NCBI GenBank assembly: GCA_937893415.1
Contig: CALBWZ010000251.1
Coordinates: 1 to 17,046 of the forward strand
Source of the DNA: an uncultured Comamonadaceae bacterium
GTDB taxonomy: Bacteria; Pseudomonadota; Gammaproteobacteria; Burkholderiales; Burkholderiaceae_C
Direction: 5' to 3'
Length of the DNA stretch: 17,046 bases
This document shows positions 7,576 through 15,386 of this stretch, in pieces (position 1 is the first letter of the stretch; each line of letters begins with the position of its first letter). The notes beneath the pieces are model-generated. The model saw only the letters and a list, made by a program, of their open reading frames with translations, did no database searches and was not told where the DNA came from. The position numbers and the translations under genes are program-made.

Positions 7576-7719
7576 ATGCACTCATTCAAAAGAATAGCCT
7601 TTATTGTTGTGGTGCTTGCAAGCACCTACACATTGACCAGCTGTGGGCAAAAAGGCCCTCTTAAATTGTCTGTTTCAGCTGCCTTGGGCCCAGCATCAAC
7701 CTTCAACGTGCCCGCTTAA
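7576..7719 (+). CDS. lptM: Small outer-membrane lipoprotein LptM (YifL family)
   Basis: A 47-residue lipoprotein. In E. coli LptM assists oxidative maturation of LptD in the outer-membrane LPS translocon. The signal peptide (residues 1-19) has KR near the start, a hydrophobic core IAFIVVVLA and lipobox LTSC with C20. The following GQKGPL is the family signature. The remaining tail is about 20 residues of low complexity. The frame is open back to 7459, but the start at 7576 is the one that gives a proper signal peptide. It precedes lysA by 45 bp and is probably cotranscribed; placement between cyaY and a lysine/DAP gene is conserved in many proteobacteria. Confidence 0.88.
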   Translation: MHSFKRIAFIVVVLASTYTLTSCGQKGPLKLSVSAALGPASTFNVPA

Positions 7720-7764
7720 ACAGGCTCAAGCGCTCAACGGCAACACCTCAACTACACAAACGCT

Positions 7765-9069
7765 ATGTCACAACGTTTACCCCATGGCTCGCAGCTGTCG
7801 TACCTCGCGCAAATGAACAACAACGGAGAGCGCGACCAGCTAGAGCTTCACCTTGAGGGCGTAGCCCTGAATGAATTGGCACACACACACCACACGCCGT
7901 TGTTTGTGTACTCAAAAGCTGCCATGCTTGATGCCCTCGCCGCATACACCGCCGGGTTTGTGGGACGTGACGCCTTGGTCTGCTATGCCATGAAAGCCAA
8001 CTCATCGCTCGCTGTCCTACAAGTATTTGCCCAAGCGGGCTGTGGATTTGACATTGTTTCAGGCGGCGAGTTGGCCCGTGCACTCAAAGCAGGTGCGGAC
8101 CCAGACAAAATCATCTTCTCTGGCGTTGGTAAAACGCGCGCTGAAATGACAGAAGCTTTAGGCGTTGGTATTGGTTGCTTTAACGTTGAAAGCTTGGCCG
8201 AGCTTGATGTGCTCAATGAAGTGGCCATGGGCATTGGCCAGCGTGCCCCCGTCAGCCTGCGTGTCAACCCAGATGTTGACGCCAAAACCCACCCCTACAT
8301 TTCCACAGGGCTGAAAGGTAACAAGTTTGGCATTGGCCATGCCGATGTTGTTGCGGCTTACGAGTATGCGGCAGCCTTGGATGGCTTGCGTGTGGTGGGC
8401 ATTGACTGCCATATAGGGTCTCAAATTGTTGACAGTGCCCCCTATCTAGACGCTGCAGACCGCATGCTGGACTTGGTGCAAGCCGTTGAAGCCAAAGGCA
8501 TACCCATCAACCACTTAGACTTTGGCGGTGGGTTGGGTATTGACTATGCAGGCGATGCGCCCCCAAAAGCCAGCGCCCTGTGGGCTGAACTGTTCAAAAA
8601 GATTGATGCGCGCGGCTTTGGCGAGCGCAAGATATTGGTTGAACCTGGACGCAGTTTGGTTGGCAATGCTGGCGTGTGCTTGACGCAAGTGCTGTATTTA
8701 AAGCCTGGTGAGCAAAAAAACTTCTGCATCGTCGATGCGGCCATGAACGACTTGCCTCGTCCTGCCATGTACCAGGCCTTTCACGAAATCGTGCCAGTAC
8801 AACCAAGGCTTGCGAGCACCACCACCACCATGGATGTTGTAGGTCCCGTGTGTGAGAGCGGTGACTGGTTAGGTCACGACCGCAACCTGTGTGTGCAAGC
8901 TGGTGACACGCTGGCAGTTCTGTCTGCTGGCGCCTACTGCATGAGCATGGCCAGCAACTACAACACGCGCAACCGCGCCGCTGAAATCTTGGTGGACGGT
9001 GAAACCGCCACGGTCATACGCGAGCGCGAGCGCACTGAAGACCAATGGCGCGGCGAACGTATGCTGTAA
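7765..9069 (+). CDS. lysA: Diaminopimelate decarboxylase
   Basis: PLP enzyme that decarboxylates meso-diaminopimelate to L-lysine, the last step of the DAP pathway. The 434-residue protein is of normal length. K77 in YAMKAN is the PLP Schiff-base lysine. HIGSQ (216-220), FGGGLGIDY (253-261) and EPGRSLV (293-299) bind the PLP phosphate and substrate. C363 in CESGD is the active-site cysteine contributed across the dimer, and AGAYCMSMASNYN (388-400) closes the C-terminal barrel. The first ATG gives the N-terminal strand HLEGVALNELA expected for the family; M17 at 7813 is an alternative. No Shine-Dalgarno is visible. It is probably an operon with lptM, and it ends 5 bp from the stop of convergent msrQ. 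Confidence 0.97.
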   Translation: MSQRLPHGSQLSYLAQMNNNGERDQLELHLEGVALNELAHTHHTPLFVYSKAAMLDALAAYTAGFVGRDALVCYAMKANSSLAVLQVFAQAGCGFDIVSGGELARALKAGADPDKIIFSGVGKTRAEMTEALGVGIGCFNVESLAELDVLNEVAMGIGQRAPVSLRVNPDVDAKTHPYISTGLKGNKFGIGHADVVAAYEYAAALDGLRVVGIDCHIGSQIVDSAPYLDAADRMLDLVQAVEAKGIPINHLDFGGGLGIDYAGDAPPKASALWAELFKKIDARGFGERKILVEPGRSLVGNAGVCLTQVLYLKPGEQKNFCIVDAAMNDLPRPAMYQAFHEIVPVQPRLASTTTTMDVVGPVCESGDWLGHDRNLCVQAGDTLAVLSAGAYCMSMASNYNTRNRAAEILVDGETATVIRERERTEDQWRGERML

Positions 9070-9070
9070 A

Positions 9071-9083
9071 CGGTCTAAGACCG
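9071..9083. terminator. Small hairpin between lysA and msrQ
   Basis: CGGTC-TAA-GACCG is a perfect 5-bp stem whose start fills the 5-bp gap between the two stops. It overlaps the last msrQ codons and could serve both directions, but no T-run follows. Confidence 0.3.
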
Positions 9084-9707
9084 ACCGCGCACGGCAAGCA
9101 GTAAGTTGCCAAAGCCTTTTTTAGGCGCCAACCGGCTCAGCAGCAGTGCGGTCAAGACAATGCCGTAGAACCAAACGTCGGCAAAGTCCTGTTTGCCACT
9201 GCGCATCCACAAGAAATGCAATACAGCCAGGCCCGCTACCACATACACCGCCTTGTGCAGCAATAACCAGCGTTTTGCGCCCATGCGCTTTAATACACGT
9301 TTGGGTGATGTCACAGCCAAGGTCGCAAGCAACATCCAAGCGGATATGCCAACCGTAATAAATGGGCGTTTCCAAATATCAGCCGCGATGGCCATCACAT
9401 CGAGACCCATGTCCAACGCGCTGTAGCTCAGCAAATGCACTGTGGCGTAAAAGAACACAAATAAACCCAGAAGACGGCGTACGGTTACCACCGAGGGCGC
9501 GTTGAATGCACGGCGAAGTGGTGTCACTGCCAACACCAGACACAGCATGCGCAGCGTCCACTCTCCCGTGTTGCGTATCAAGGCTTCGCCAGGGTTCGCA
9601 CCCAAATCGTTGTTCAGCAATGCCCATATCAAGCTGCCCAACGGCGCCAGCGCCAACAGCCACATAGCAGGCTTGACCCAGCTGGGCAAGCGCAAGCGCC
9701 AATTCAT
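9075..9707 (-). CDS. msrQ: MsrQ, haem-binding membrane subunit of the periplasmic Met-sulfoxide reductase
   Basis: Integral membrane b-haem protein (YedZ family) that passes electrons from the inner membrane or quinones to MsrP. From ATG 9707 it has 210 residues and about six membrane segments (roughly 13-32, 50-65, 78-97, 114-133, 150-168, 176-193). H91 in YATVHLLSY, H151 in LLLHKAVY and H164 in AVLHFLW are the conserved haem ligand candidates. The frame is open back to 9770, but that would run into msrP; 9707 leaves an 18-20 bp gap after the msrP stop, with CAGGA ahead. It is downstream of msrP in the same operon, as expected for the MsrPQ pair. Confidence 0.93.
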   Translation of the reverse strand: MNWRLRLPSWVKPAMWLLALAPLGSLIWALLNNDLGANPGEALIRNTGEWTLRMLCLVLAVTPLRRAFNAPSVVTVRRLLGLFVFFYATVHLLSYSALDMGLDVMAIAADIWKRPFITVGISAWMLLATLAVTSPKRVLKRMGAKRWLLLHKAVYVVAGLAVLHFLWMRSGKQDFADVWFYGIVLTALLLSRLAPKKGFGNLLLAVRGRS

Positions 9708-9726
9708 AACCCAGTCGTCCTGACGC

Positions 9727-10728
9727 TTAAAAATTGCGACGCAAATCCATACCGGCATACATCTGAGCAACTTGCTCTGCGTAGCCGTTGAACAGCTTGG
9801 TGTCTAGGCGCTTGGCAAACAAGCCGCCATCACCCAAGCGTCGCTCAGTCGCTTGGCTCCAACGTGGGTGACTCACATCCGGATTGACGTTGGAATAGAA
9901 ACCGTACTCTTGGGCCGCTGCTTCATTCCACGCTGTCTTGGGCTGTTTGTCAGTCAAGCGAATGGTGACAATGGATTTGGCGCTTTTGAAACCATACTTC
10001 CACGGCACCATCACGCGCACGGGTGCGCCACTTTGGTTGGGCAAGATTTTACCGTACATGCCCACAGTCAGCATGGTGAGCGGGTGCATGGCCTCGTCCA
10101 TGCGCAGGCCTTCTGAATAAGGCCAATCCAAGCCGCCGTAGCGCAAGCCCGGCATGGTCTTGGCATCTGCAAGGGTCAGAAACTGCACGTACTTGGCGCT
10201 GCTCAGAGGCTGCACTTCAGCCAATACTTTTGACAGCGAGTAACCCAACCAAGGAATCACCATAGACCACCCCTCAACACAACGCAGGCGGTAGATGCGC
10301 TCTTCGATTGGGGCGAGTTTAAGCAGTTGGTCTATATCAAACGTGCGAGGCTTTCCCACCAAACCCTCAACCCTAACCGACCAAGGACTGGTCTTTAAAG
10401 TGTGCGCATTCTCATAGGGATCAGACTTGTCTGTGCCAAATTCGTAAAAATTGTTATAGGTGGTGGCATCTTTGATGGGGGCCACTTTATCGGTGGCACG
10501 TGCGCCGGCAACGGCTGAACTGACAGACGACAAGTTGCTGACTGGAACAACTTGAGGACTGCGGGTCAAGGCTGAAGCTCGACCGCTGGCCAATGCCGCC
10601 ACCCCGGCACCAACACCTAATCCTGCGAGTTGCAGCCACTGGCGGCGCTGAATGTAAGCCGATTCAGCCGTCACCTCGCGCTCTGCTACGGCACCCGACC
10701 ACACCTCTTGAACAACTTTGCGAACCAT
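9727..10728 (-). CDS. msrP: MsrP, molybdopterin catalytic subunit of the periplasmic Met-sulfoxide reductase
   Basis: Reduces methionine sulfoxide in periplasmic proteins, repairing oxidative (for example hypochlorite) damage. It has 333 residues, the family length. A Tat signal is present: R28-R29 in IQRRQWLQ followed by a Gly/Ala-rich core to about residue 53, so it is exported folded with cofactor. [11 protein letters not shown] (91-101) and [13 protein letters not shown] (148-160) are YedY motifs, with C150 the Mo-coordinating cysteine. The C-terminal part contains VPWKYGFKS and GFYSNVNP. The start at 10728 is supported by AGGAG at 10735-10739, 6 nt ahead. It leads the msrP-msrQ operon; a hairpin at 10758-10777 lies in its upstream region. 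Confidence 0.96.
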   Translation of the reverse strand: MVRKVVQEVWSGAVAEREVTAESAYIQRRQWLQLAGLGVGAGVAALASGRASALTRSPQVVPVSNLSSVSSAVAGARATDKVAPIKDATTYNNFYEFGTDKSDPYENAHTLKTSPWSVRVEGLVGKPRTFDIDQLLKLAPIEERIYRLRCVEGWSMVIPWLGYSLSKVLAEVQPLSSAKYVQFLTLADAKTMPGLRYGGLDWPYSEGLRMDEAMHPLTMLTVGMYGKILPNQSGAPVRVMVPWKYGFKSAKSIVTIRLTDKQPKTAWNEAAAQEYGFYSNVNPDVSHPRWSQATERRLGDGGLFAKRLDTKLFNGYAEQVAQMYAGMDLRRNF

Positions 10729-10734
10729 ATCCCA

Positions 10735-10739
10735 CTCCT
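10735..10739 (-). promoter_or_regulatory. Ribosome-binding site of msrP
   Basis: AGGAG on the minus strand, 6 nt before the ATG at 10728. It is one of the few strong Shine-Dalgarno matches in the window and fixes this start. Confidence 0.7.
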
Positions 10740-10757
10740 GCTAACCCATATAGATGC

Positions 10758-10777
10758 TGGCATTCGATTGAATGCCA
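10758..10777. repeat. Perfect hairpin/palindrome upstream of msrP
   Basis: TGGCATTC-GATT-GAATGCCA: an 8-bp perfect stem with a 4-nt loop, 30 bp before the msrP start. It could be an operator or an RNA hairpin in the leader. No T-run follows, so it is not a terminator. Confidence 0.55.
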
Positions 10778-10843
10778 TACACATTGCAATATTCGCAGCT
10801 TATAGGCCCGTGGTTACAACTGCTTGCACAAAACCCTATGCAT

Positions 10844-10869
10844 GAGTCGGTAAGCGGCGCTTACAACTC
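10844..10869 (-). terminator. Hairpin over the ccsA stop codon
   Basis: GAGT-CG-GTAAGC-GGC-GCTTAC-A-ACTC forms a 6-bp perfect inner stem plus a 4-bp outer stem, and includes the ccsA stop (10861-10863). On the minus strand the next bases include TTTT only about 13 nt later, so it may be a weak terminator or a 3' protective hairpin. Confidence 0.4.
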
Positions 10870-12213
10870 GCCATAGCTGTGCAAACCAGACAAGAACATG
10901 TTCACGCCTAAGAACGCAAACGTGGTAATTGCCAAACCCACCAAAGCCCACCATGAGGCCACGGTGCCTCGCAGGCCCTTCATCATGCGCATGTGCAACC
11001 ATGCAGCATAATTCAGCCACACGATCAAGGCCCAGGTTTCTTTAGGGTCCCAACTCCAGTAGCCGCCCCAAGCCTCGGCGGCCCACAAAGCGCCCAATAC
11101 CGTGGCAATGGTGAAGAAGGCAAAGCCAACCGCAATGGCCTTGTACATCACGTCGTCAAGCACCTCGAGGCTTGGAAGGCGCGCGGCAATGCGTTTGCGT
11201 CCAAACAAGATACCGGCCACCATCAGGGCTGAGATGCCGGTGTAGACCACCCAGTAGCCCGTGCCGCCATCTTGCGTAGACATCCTGAACACCAATGGTT
11301 CAAAACACAGCACCACGCCCAGCACCCACAACGGGGCAAGCTTGAGCCAATTGGTTTCTGTAGCCTGTTGTTTCACCAAGTAAGCAAACGCGACCATGGC
11401 TGCGATGGCAAATGTGCCGTAGCCAATAAAGTTGGCTGGTACGTGCACTTTCATCCACCAGCTTTGCAAAGCTGGCACCAAAGGCTGGATGGCCTGCGCT
11501 TCCCGAACCAGTGTGTACCACAGCAAAAACGCCACGCCCGCACTCACCACCAACATCACAAACGCACCCATGGTGCGGGTTTGGTAATGTGACTCGTAGT
11601 ACAGGTAAAAGGTAGCCGTCAGCCAGCAAAACAACACGAATACCTCGTACAAATTGCTCACTGGAATATGGCCAATGTCTGGACCCATTTGGTGGCCTTC
11701 GTACCAGCGCACCAGCATGCCGACCACGGCCAATACCACAGCAGTCCATGCCAAACGCGAGCCCAACAACTCCATGGTGTCCGCTGATTTAGACACAACC
11801 ATGCCCAGCCAGTAAAACGCCGTACTCATAAAAAACAGCACGCACATCCACAAAATAGCCGACTGGCTAGAAATGAAATACTTGAGCAAGAACACTTGAT
11901 CGGCCCGTGCCAAGTCAGCACCTTCAGGTGTCTGATACAACCAAATGGCCAACAGCGCTACAGCGCCACCGCCCATCATCAGATTGGCAGCAGGCCGCCA
12001 AAACCAACCTAGCGCGACCGCTGCTGGCAAAACACCCAGCAAAATACCTTGTTCGTAAACGTCCATGGCCGTTTGATAACGCCAAAATGAAACAACAGTC
12101 GCCACCACCATGATGGCTGCAAAAGCCCAATCTTTCAGGAGCAAGCGCTGGAAAAAGCTGGGCTCGTCATAGAAGGCCGCATCTGCGGCGGGGGTGTGTT
12201 TATTGGCTGTCAT
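10861..12213 (-). CDS. ccsA: System II cytochrome c biogenesis protein CcsA (ResC)
   Basis: Together with ResB it exports haem and attaches it to CXXCH cysteines of apocytochromes c in the periplasm. It has 450 residues with many membrane segments. The haem-handling WWD region is at 377-397 (key residues W377, W382, W386, W388, D389, W394), followed by LNYAAWLH. Candidate haem-ligand histidines include H257 in KVHVPANF, H407 in AWLHMR and H445 near the C-terminus. The start at 12213 overlaps the resB stop as ATGA (12210-12213), with AGGTAG just upstream, so the two are translationally coupled. The family name is confused in databases (CcsA, CcsB, ResC); the assignment to the WWD protein is firm. 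Confidence 0.95.
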   Translation of the reverse strand: MTANKHTPAADAAFYDEPSFFQRLLLKDWAFAAIMVVATVVSFWRYQTAMDVYEQGILLGVLPAAVALGWFWRPAANLMMGGGAVALLAIWLYQTPEGADLARADQVFLLKYFISSQSAILWMCVLFFMSTAFYWLGMVVSKSADTMELLGSRLAWTAVVLAVVGMLVRWYEGHQMGPDIGHIPVSNLYEVFVLFCWLTATFYLYYESHYQTRTMGAFVMLVVSAGVAFLLWYTLVREAQAIQPLVPALQSWWMKVHVPANFIGYGTFAIAAMVAFAYLVKQQATETNWLKLAPLWVLGVVLCFEPLVFRMSTQDGGTGYWVVYTGISALMVAGILFGRKRIAARLPSLEVLDDVMYKAIAVGFAFFTIATVLGALWAAEAWGGYWSWDPKETWALIVWLNYAAWLHMRMMKGLRGTVASWWALVGLAITTFAFLGVNMFLSGLHSYGEL

Positions 12214-14372
12214 GGGGCTACCTGCATCAGTCGTTGTTTCAATTGGTCAAAGTCTTTGTCACCGTCCATGGTCTTGCGGTTGGACGACAAGGCCATTTGG
12301 GCATGCGTGGTACCGTCTGGGTTTGGCGACAACCACACCCAAATACGCCGTTCGCGCACATACAGCATGGCAAACACGCCGATGATGAGGAACAAGCAGC
12401 CCAGGTACACCACCGTCTTGCCGGGTGCTTTGGCCACTTGGAATACGCTGGCTTGCACATGGTCAAAATCGTCCATTGCAAACACCATAGGCGCAGGGTA
12501 AAAGAACGAGTCGCTCAAAGCCAATACAGATTGGCTTAAAAAAGTTTGACTGGCTGCATCGCGGGCCAGTTCTGGCAGGCTGGCTTGGTCACGGCTGACT
12601 TGCACCAACTCAAACAGCAACGCATTGAGCAAACTGACCATGGCATCGCTGGTTCTTTCGCGGTCGTTGTCTGGCACTGCCTGCTCTAAAAAGTATGACA
12701 TAGCCGTTAAGCCACCCACACGCAAAGGGACACCGTTGAGGCCAACCCCAGGACTGGGCGCGGCTTGTAAAAATGGATCGGCGCCAGAGAACAAGGCCAG
12801 CATGCGCTGGGCAGACACGCGCAAGGCGTCGCGGTCTTGCGCATTGCGCCCCACCTCGGCCACGTCCATGTAACGCTCTACCGCCTTGTTGCGCATACCC
12901 TCATTGGCCAGCGCAGTCCTCAGGGCTATAAAACCTGCTGCGCTGTCATTGTCATCAACTGGGACACGCAAATAGCGAAATGGCTCTGCGGGCGTGTCAC
13001 GCACACCCCACAAAAACACGCGCTGGTCGTCCATATCCACTGGGAACATGTAGTTGTTAAATTCACGTGCTTGGCCAGCGCCATCGCGTAACTTGTAAGC
13101 AAAACTGGGACCCACATTGCGCAAATCTTCGTCTCGGGTACCTTTTGCGCCTGAACCCAAGTGGTCTTTCAGGCGGCTACCCAAATCGACTGCACGCACA
13201 TCGGTGCCGCCAAGATTGGCGCGCGGGTTGACCGCCACCATGTTCTCAACGTTGATCACACGCAAACCGGTGTACTCAAGGCTTAGGTTTTCGTTGCCTT
13301 TGGACAAGTTGGTAGTGGTACCAATCACCCCTTCGACCTTGAACGGTGCCACCACGGTGCCCAGCGGCAACGCCTTGGCCCGAATGGTAGAGCCCCCGTC
13401 GTCGAAGCTAGATTGATAAATTTCTACGCCCTTAAAGCTAACCGGGTGGTTAACCGCTACGCGGTGCGCAGTTTGCGCGCCTGTGGCCTTGTCGTGAATG
13501 ACGATGTCGCTGGCAAACAGCTTGGGCATGCCGGTGCTGTAATACTCCACAATGAATTTTTTTAATTCAACTGAAAATGGCAAGTCTTGTAACACCACAC
13601 CGTCTGATTGGCTCAGTATGGCCGTGCTGGCCTGTGTGCCTTCAGTGACCAGCAAATTGCCGCGGTAAGTGGGGTTGTTCGGTGACAAACGGTGCTGCGC
13701 AGGCACATCGGCAATCATGCCACCACCATCAAAAGCCGTTTTATCGCCGTACCACATTTGAGCTCGAACAACCATGTCGCCGTCAAACAAAGCACCCACG
13801 CAAATCAGTACGATTGAACTGTGGGCAGCCAAATAACCCAGTTTATTGGCAGTGCCTTTTTTAGCCGCAACCATCACACCTTGGCCGTTAGGGGTCACGC
13901 GGTCTTGGGTTTTAATTTTCCATCCGGCACGTGACAGTTGGCGTTGAATGCGCTGCGATGCCACTGACACAGACTCGCTCAACATGCTCTCGCCCTTGTG
14001 GCCAAACGCTTTCAAGCTTTGGCTGCGCATGCCTTCTTTGTATTGTCGTATGTCGACCAAGATTTTGGGCGCATTGCGCGAAATGCACAACGATGTGCTG
14101 AGCACCAAAAATGCCAAGATCAATAAAAACCACCATGCGCTGTACACCGTGTACAAAGACAATGTGTCAAACACATCGGCCCAGTAGGGGCCAAATTGGT
14201 TGACGTAGTTGTTAAACGGCTCGGCTTGCTTCAGCACTGTGCCAATCACAGAGGCAATACAAATCACTGACAACAGCGAAATGGCAAAACGCATAGACGA
14301 CAGCAACTCTGATGCGTTACGCAACCACACAATGCGGGTCTTAATTTGAATGCCTTCGGTACTAACGGTCAT
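12210..14372 (-). CDS. resB: System II cytochrome c biogenesis protein ResB (Ccs1)
   Basis: Membrane partner of CcsA in the haem-lyase complex, thought to bind and present apocytochrome c. It has 720 residues. Membrane helices are near 25-48, 79-97 and 177-197, then a large periplasmic domain (about 200-650), then a last helix near 652-672 and a cytoplasmic tail. Conserved features visible are SMRFAISLLSVICIASVIGT (26-45), KLGYLAAHSSIVLICVGAL with H184, and PVSFKGVEIYQSSFDDGGS in the periplasmic part. The start at 14372 has no clear Shine-Dalgarno. It is transcribed ahead of ccsA and separated from the upstream cytochrome c4 gene by a strong terminator, so it should have its own promoter in 14373-14437. 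Confidence 0.95.
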   Translation of the reverse strand: MTVSTEGIQIKTRIVWLRNASELLSSMRFAISLLSVICIASVIGTVLKQAEPFNNYVNQFGPYWADVFDTLSLYTVYSAWWFLLILAFLVLSTSLCISRNAPKILVDIRQYKEGMRSQSLKAFGHKGESMLSESVSVASQRIQRQLSRAGWKIKTQDRVTPNGQGVMVAAKKGTANKLGYLAAHSSIVLICVGALFDGDMVVRAQMWYGDKTAFDGGGMIADVPAQHRLSPNNPTYRGNLLVTEGTQASTAILSQSDGVVLQDLPFSVELKKFIVEYYSTGMPKLFASDIVIHDKATGAQTAHRVAVNHPVSFKGVEIYQSSFDDGGSTIRAKALPLGTVVAPFKVEGVIGTTTNLSKGNENLSLEYTGLRVINVENMVAVNPRANLGGTDVRAVDLGSRLKDHLGSGAKGTRDEDLRNVGPSFAYKLRDGAGQAREFNNYMFPVDMDDQRVFLWGVRDTPAEPFRYLRVPVDDNDSAAGFIALRTALANEGMRNKAVERYMDVAEVGRNAQDRDALRVSAQRMLALFSGADPFLQAAPSPGVGLNGVPLRVGGLTAMSYFLEQAVPDNDRERTSDAMVSLLNALLFELVQVSRDQASLPELARDAASQTFLSQSVLALSDSFFYPAPMVFAMDDFDHVQASVFQVAKAPGKTVVYLGCLFLIIGVFAMLYVRERRIWVWLSPNPDGTTHAQMALSSNRKTMDGDKDFDQLKQRLMQVAP

Positions 14373-14413
14373 GCGCGGTGCTGGTCTAATAAGGTGTTGT
14401 CAGTGCTGCCAGG

Positions 14414-14431
14414 GTGTGCTGTCAAGCACAC
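14414..14431. repeat. Perfect palindrome enclosing TTGACA upstream of resB
   Basis: GTGTGC-TGTCAA-GCACAC is a perfect 6-bp inverted repeat whose 6-nt centre reads TTGACA on the minus strand, the consensus -35. It lies about 42 bp before resB. No good -10 follows at 16-18 bp (TGACAA at 17), so it may be an operator, a promoter needing help, or just a hairpin. Confidence 0.4.
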
Positions 14432-14437
14432 ATCAAG

Positions 14438-14469
14438 AAAAAAGGCGGGCTTCTCATTGAAGACCGCCT
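14438..14469 (-). terminator. Rho-independent terminator after cytochrome c4
   Basis: On the minus strand AGGCGG-T-CTTC, loop AATGA, GAAG-C-CCGCCT, then TTTTT. This is a 10-bp stem with one mismatch and a U-tract, the best terminator in the window. It lies 115 bp after the cytochrome c4 stop and before resB. Confidence 0.85.
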
Positions 14470-14511
14470 GAATCAGAGTTCACAGCTCAGCGGTTGGTTC
14501 CCGCATTGTGC

Positions 14512-14532
14512 AGCGAAATATGCCATTTCGCT
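14512..14532. repeat. Perfect hairpin in the cytochrome c4 3' region
   Basis: AGCGAAAT, 5-nt loop ATGCC, ATTTCGCT: a perfect 8-bp stem. It is 51 bp after the cytochrome c4 stop and upstream of the terminator at 14438-14469, so a transcript here would carry two stable hairpins. It could mark a 3' UTR-derived small RNA. Confidence 0.5.
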
Positions 14533-14583
14533 TATATTGCCGATGATTGTGGAGGCTTTTAAGCACTCCAAACGCACCACAGA

Positions 14584-15222
14584 TCAGCGCAAACCAGCAA
14601 TGTAGTCAGACACAGCCTTGATTTCCAAATCGTTCATGCGTGACGCGACCCCAATCATCACGCTGTTGTTCGCGCGACTGCCGTTTCTAAACATAGTGAG
14701 CTGCGTGGCGGTGTAGTCCGCATGTTGACCACTCAAACGTGGGTATTGCGAAGGAATACCAGCACCGTTGGGGCTGTGGCAGCCAGCACACGCAGGCACG
14801 TTGCGCCCAGCGATGCCACCGCGGTAGATGCTCTCACCCAACACAACGAGTTCTTTTTCAGTGGCCGCGCCTGGCTTACCTGTTTGTGACGCCAACCAGT
14901 AAGACACATTGCGCATGTCGTCATCGGACAGCATGCTTGAAAATCCAGACATGATGGCATTGGCACGCTTGCCAGATTTAAATTCTTGCAGCTGCTTCAC
15001 CAGATATTCTGGATGCTGCTGCGCCAATTTAGGGTTGGCGGGGGATGTTGAATTGCCATCAGCCGCGTGACACGCTATGCACACTTGGCTGTAAAGGGCT
15101 GCGCCTTTAACGAGGTCAGGTTTGGCTGGCGTAGGCGCAGCTTCGGCTGCTGTTGCGCTGGTGGTGCACAAGAGGCTGAGGCTGAGGGCTGCAACGCTGG
15201 CAAAAGAAGCAAACAATTTCAT
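14584..15222 (-). CDS. Dihaem cytochrome c4, periplasmic electron carrier
   Basis: From ATG 15222 it has 212 residues: a Sec signal peptide (1-26, cleavage likely after ATA) and two class I cytochrome c domains. CIACH (48-52) and CAGCH (145-149) are the two haem-attachment sites. Candidate axial methionines are M91 or M97 in the first domain and M189 or M196 in the second. Length and the tandem repeat match cytochrome c4, which donates electrons to terminal oxidases. The frame is open upstream to 15684, but that part is antisense to engB and lacks signal features. It sits upstream of the resB-ccsA haem-attachment genes, for which it is a likely client. No Shine-Dalgarno is clear. Confidence 0.93.
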   Translation of the reverse strand: MKLFASFASVAALSLSLLCTTSATAAEAAPTPAKPDLVKGAALYSQVCIACHAADGNSTSPANPKLAQQHPEYLVKQLQEFKSGKRANAIMSGFSSMLSDDDMRNVSYWLASQTGKPGAATEKELVVLGESIYRGGIAGRNVPACAGCHSPNGAGIPSQYPRLSGQHADYTATQLTMFRNGSRANNSVMIGVASRMNDLEIKAVSDYIAGLR

Positions 15223-15300
15223 GGCAAGAATCGTGGCTGTAACACGTATGACTGCAAAAGGTTGGATAAGGTGGGGCTGCTGGCTTTTTATCAGACAGCC

Positions 15301-15329
15301 TTGCCCACCGCATCTCGTCATTTTACAAT
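15301..15329 (+). promoter_or_regulatory. Probable sigma-70 promoter of engB
   Basis: TTGCCC (15301-15306) and TACAAT (15324-15329) are spaced by 17 bp. The predicted transcript start is near 15336, about 47 nt before the TTG start of engB. Confidence 0.5.
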
Positions 15330-15359
15330 GACTATTCAGGTCCACCGGGGATAACCCCA

Positions 15360-15386
15360 ATGGACGACCAAATGGATTCATTTTGA
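15360..15386 (+). other. Possible 8-codon leader frame overlapping the engB start
   Basis: An ATG at 15360 opens the frame MDDQMDSF, whose TGA (15384-15386) overlaps the proposed TTG start of engB (15383-15385). It is preceded by GGGG-ATAA-CCCC (15347-15358), which may be a hairpin. It could couple engB translation, or be chance. Confidence 0.25.

Noticed and set aside
9708..9770. msrQ start at 9770 overlapping msrP
   Set aside because: The added residues are not membrane-like or family-like and overlap the msrP end by more than 40 bp; 9707 leads directly into the first membrane segment.
12196..14187. Plus-strand open frames across resB, and similar antisense frames across most other genes
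   Set aside because: They lack ribosome sites and family motifs and mirror the codon structure of the real minus-strand genes.
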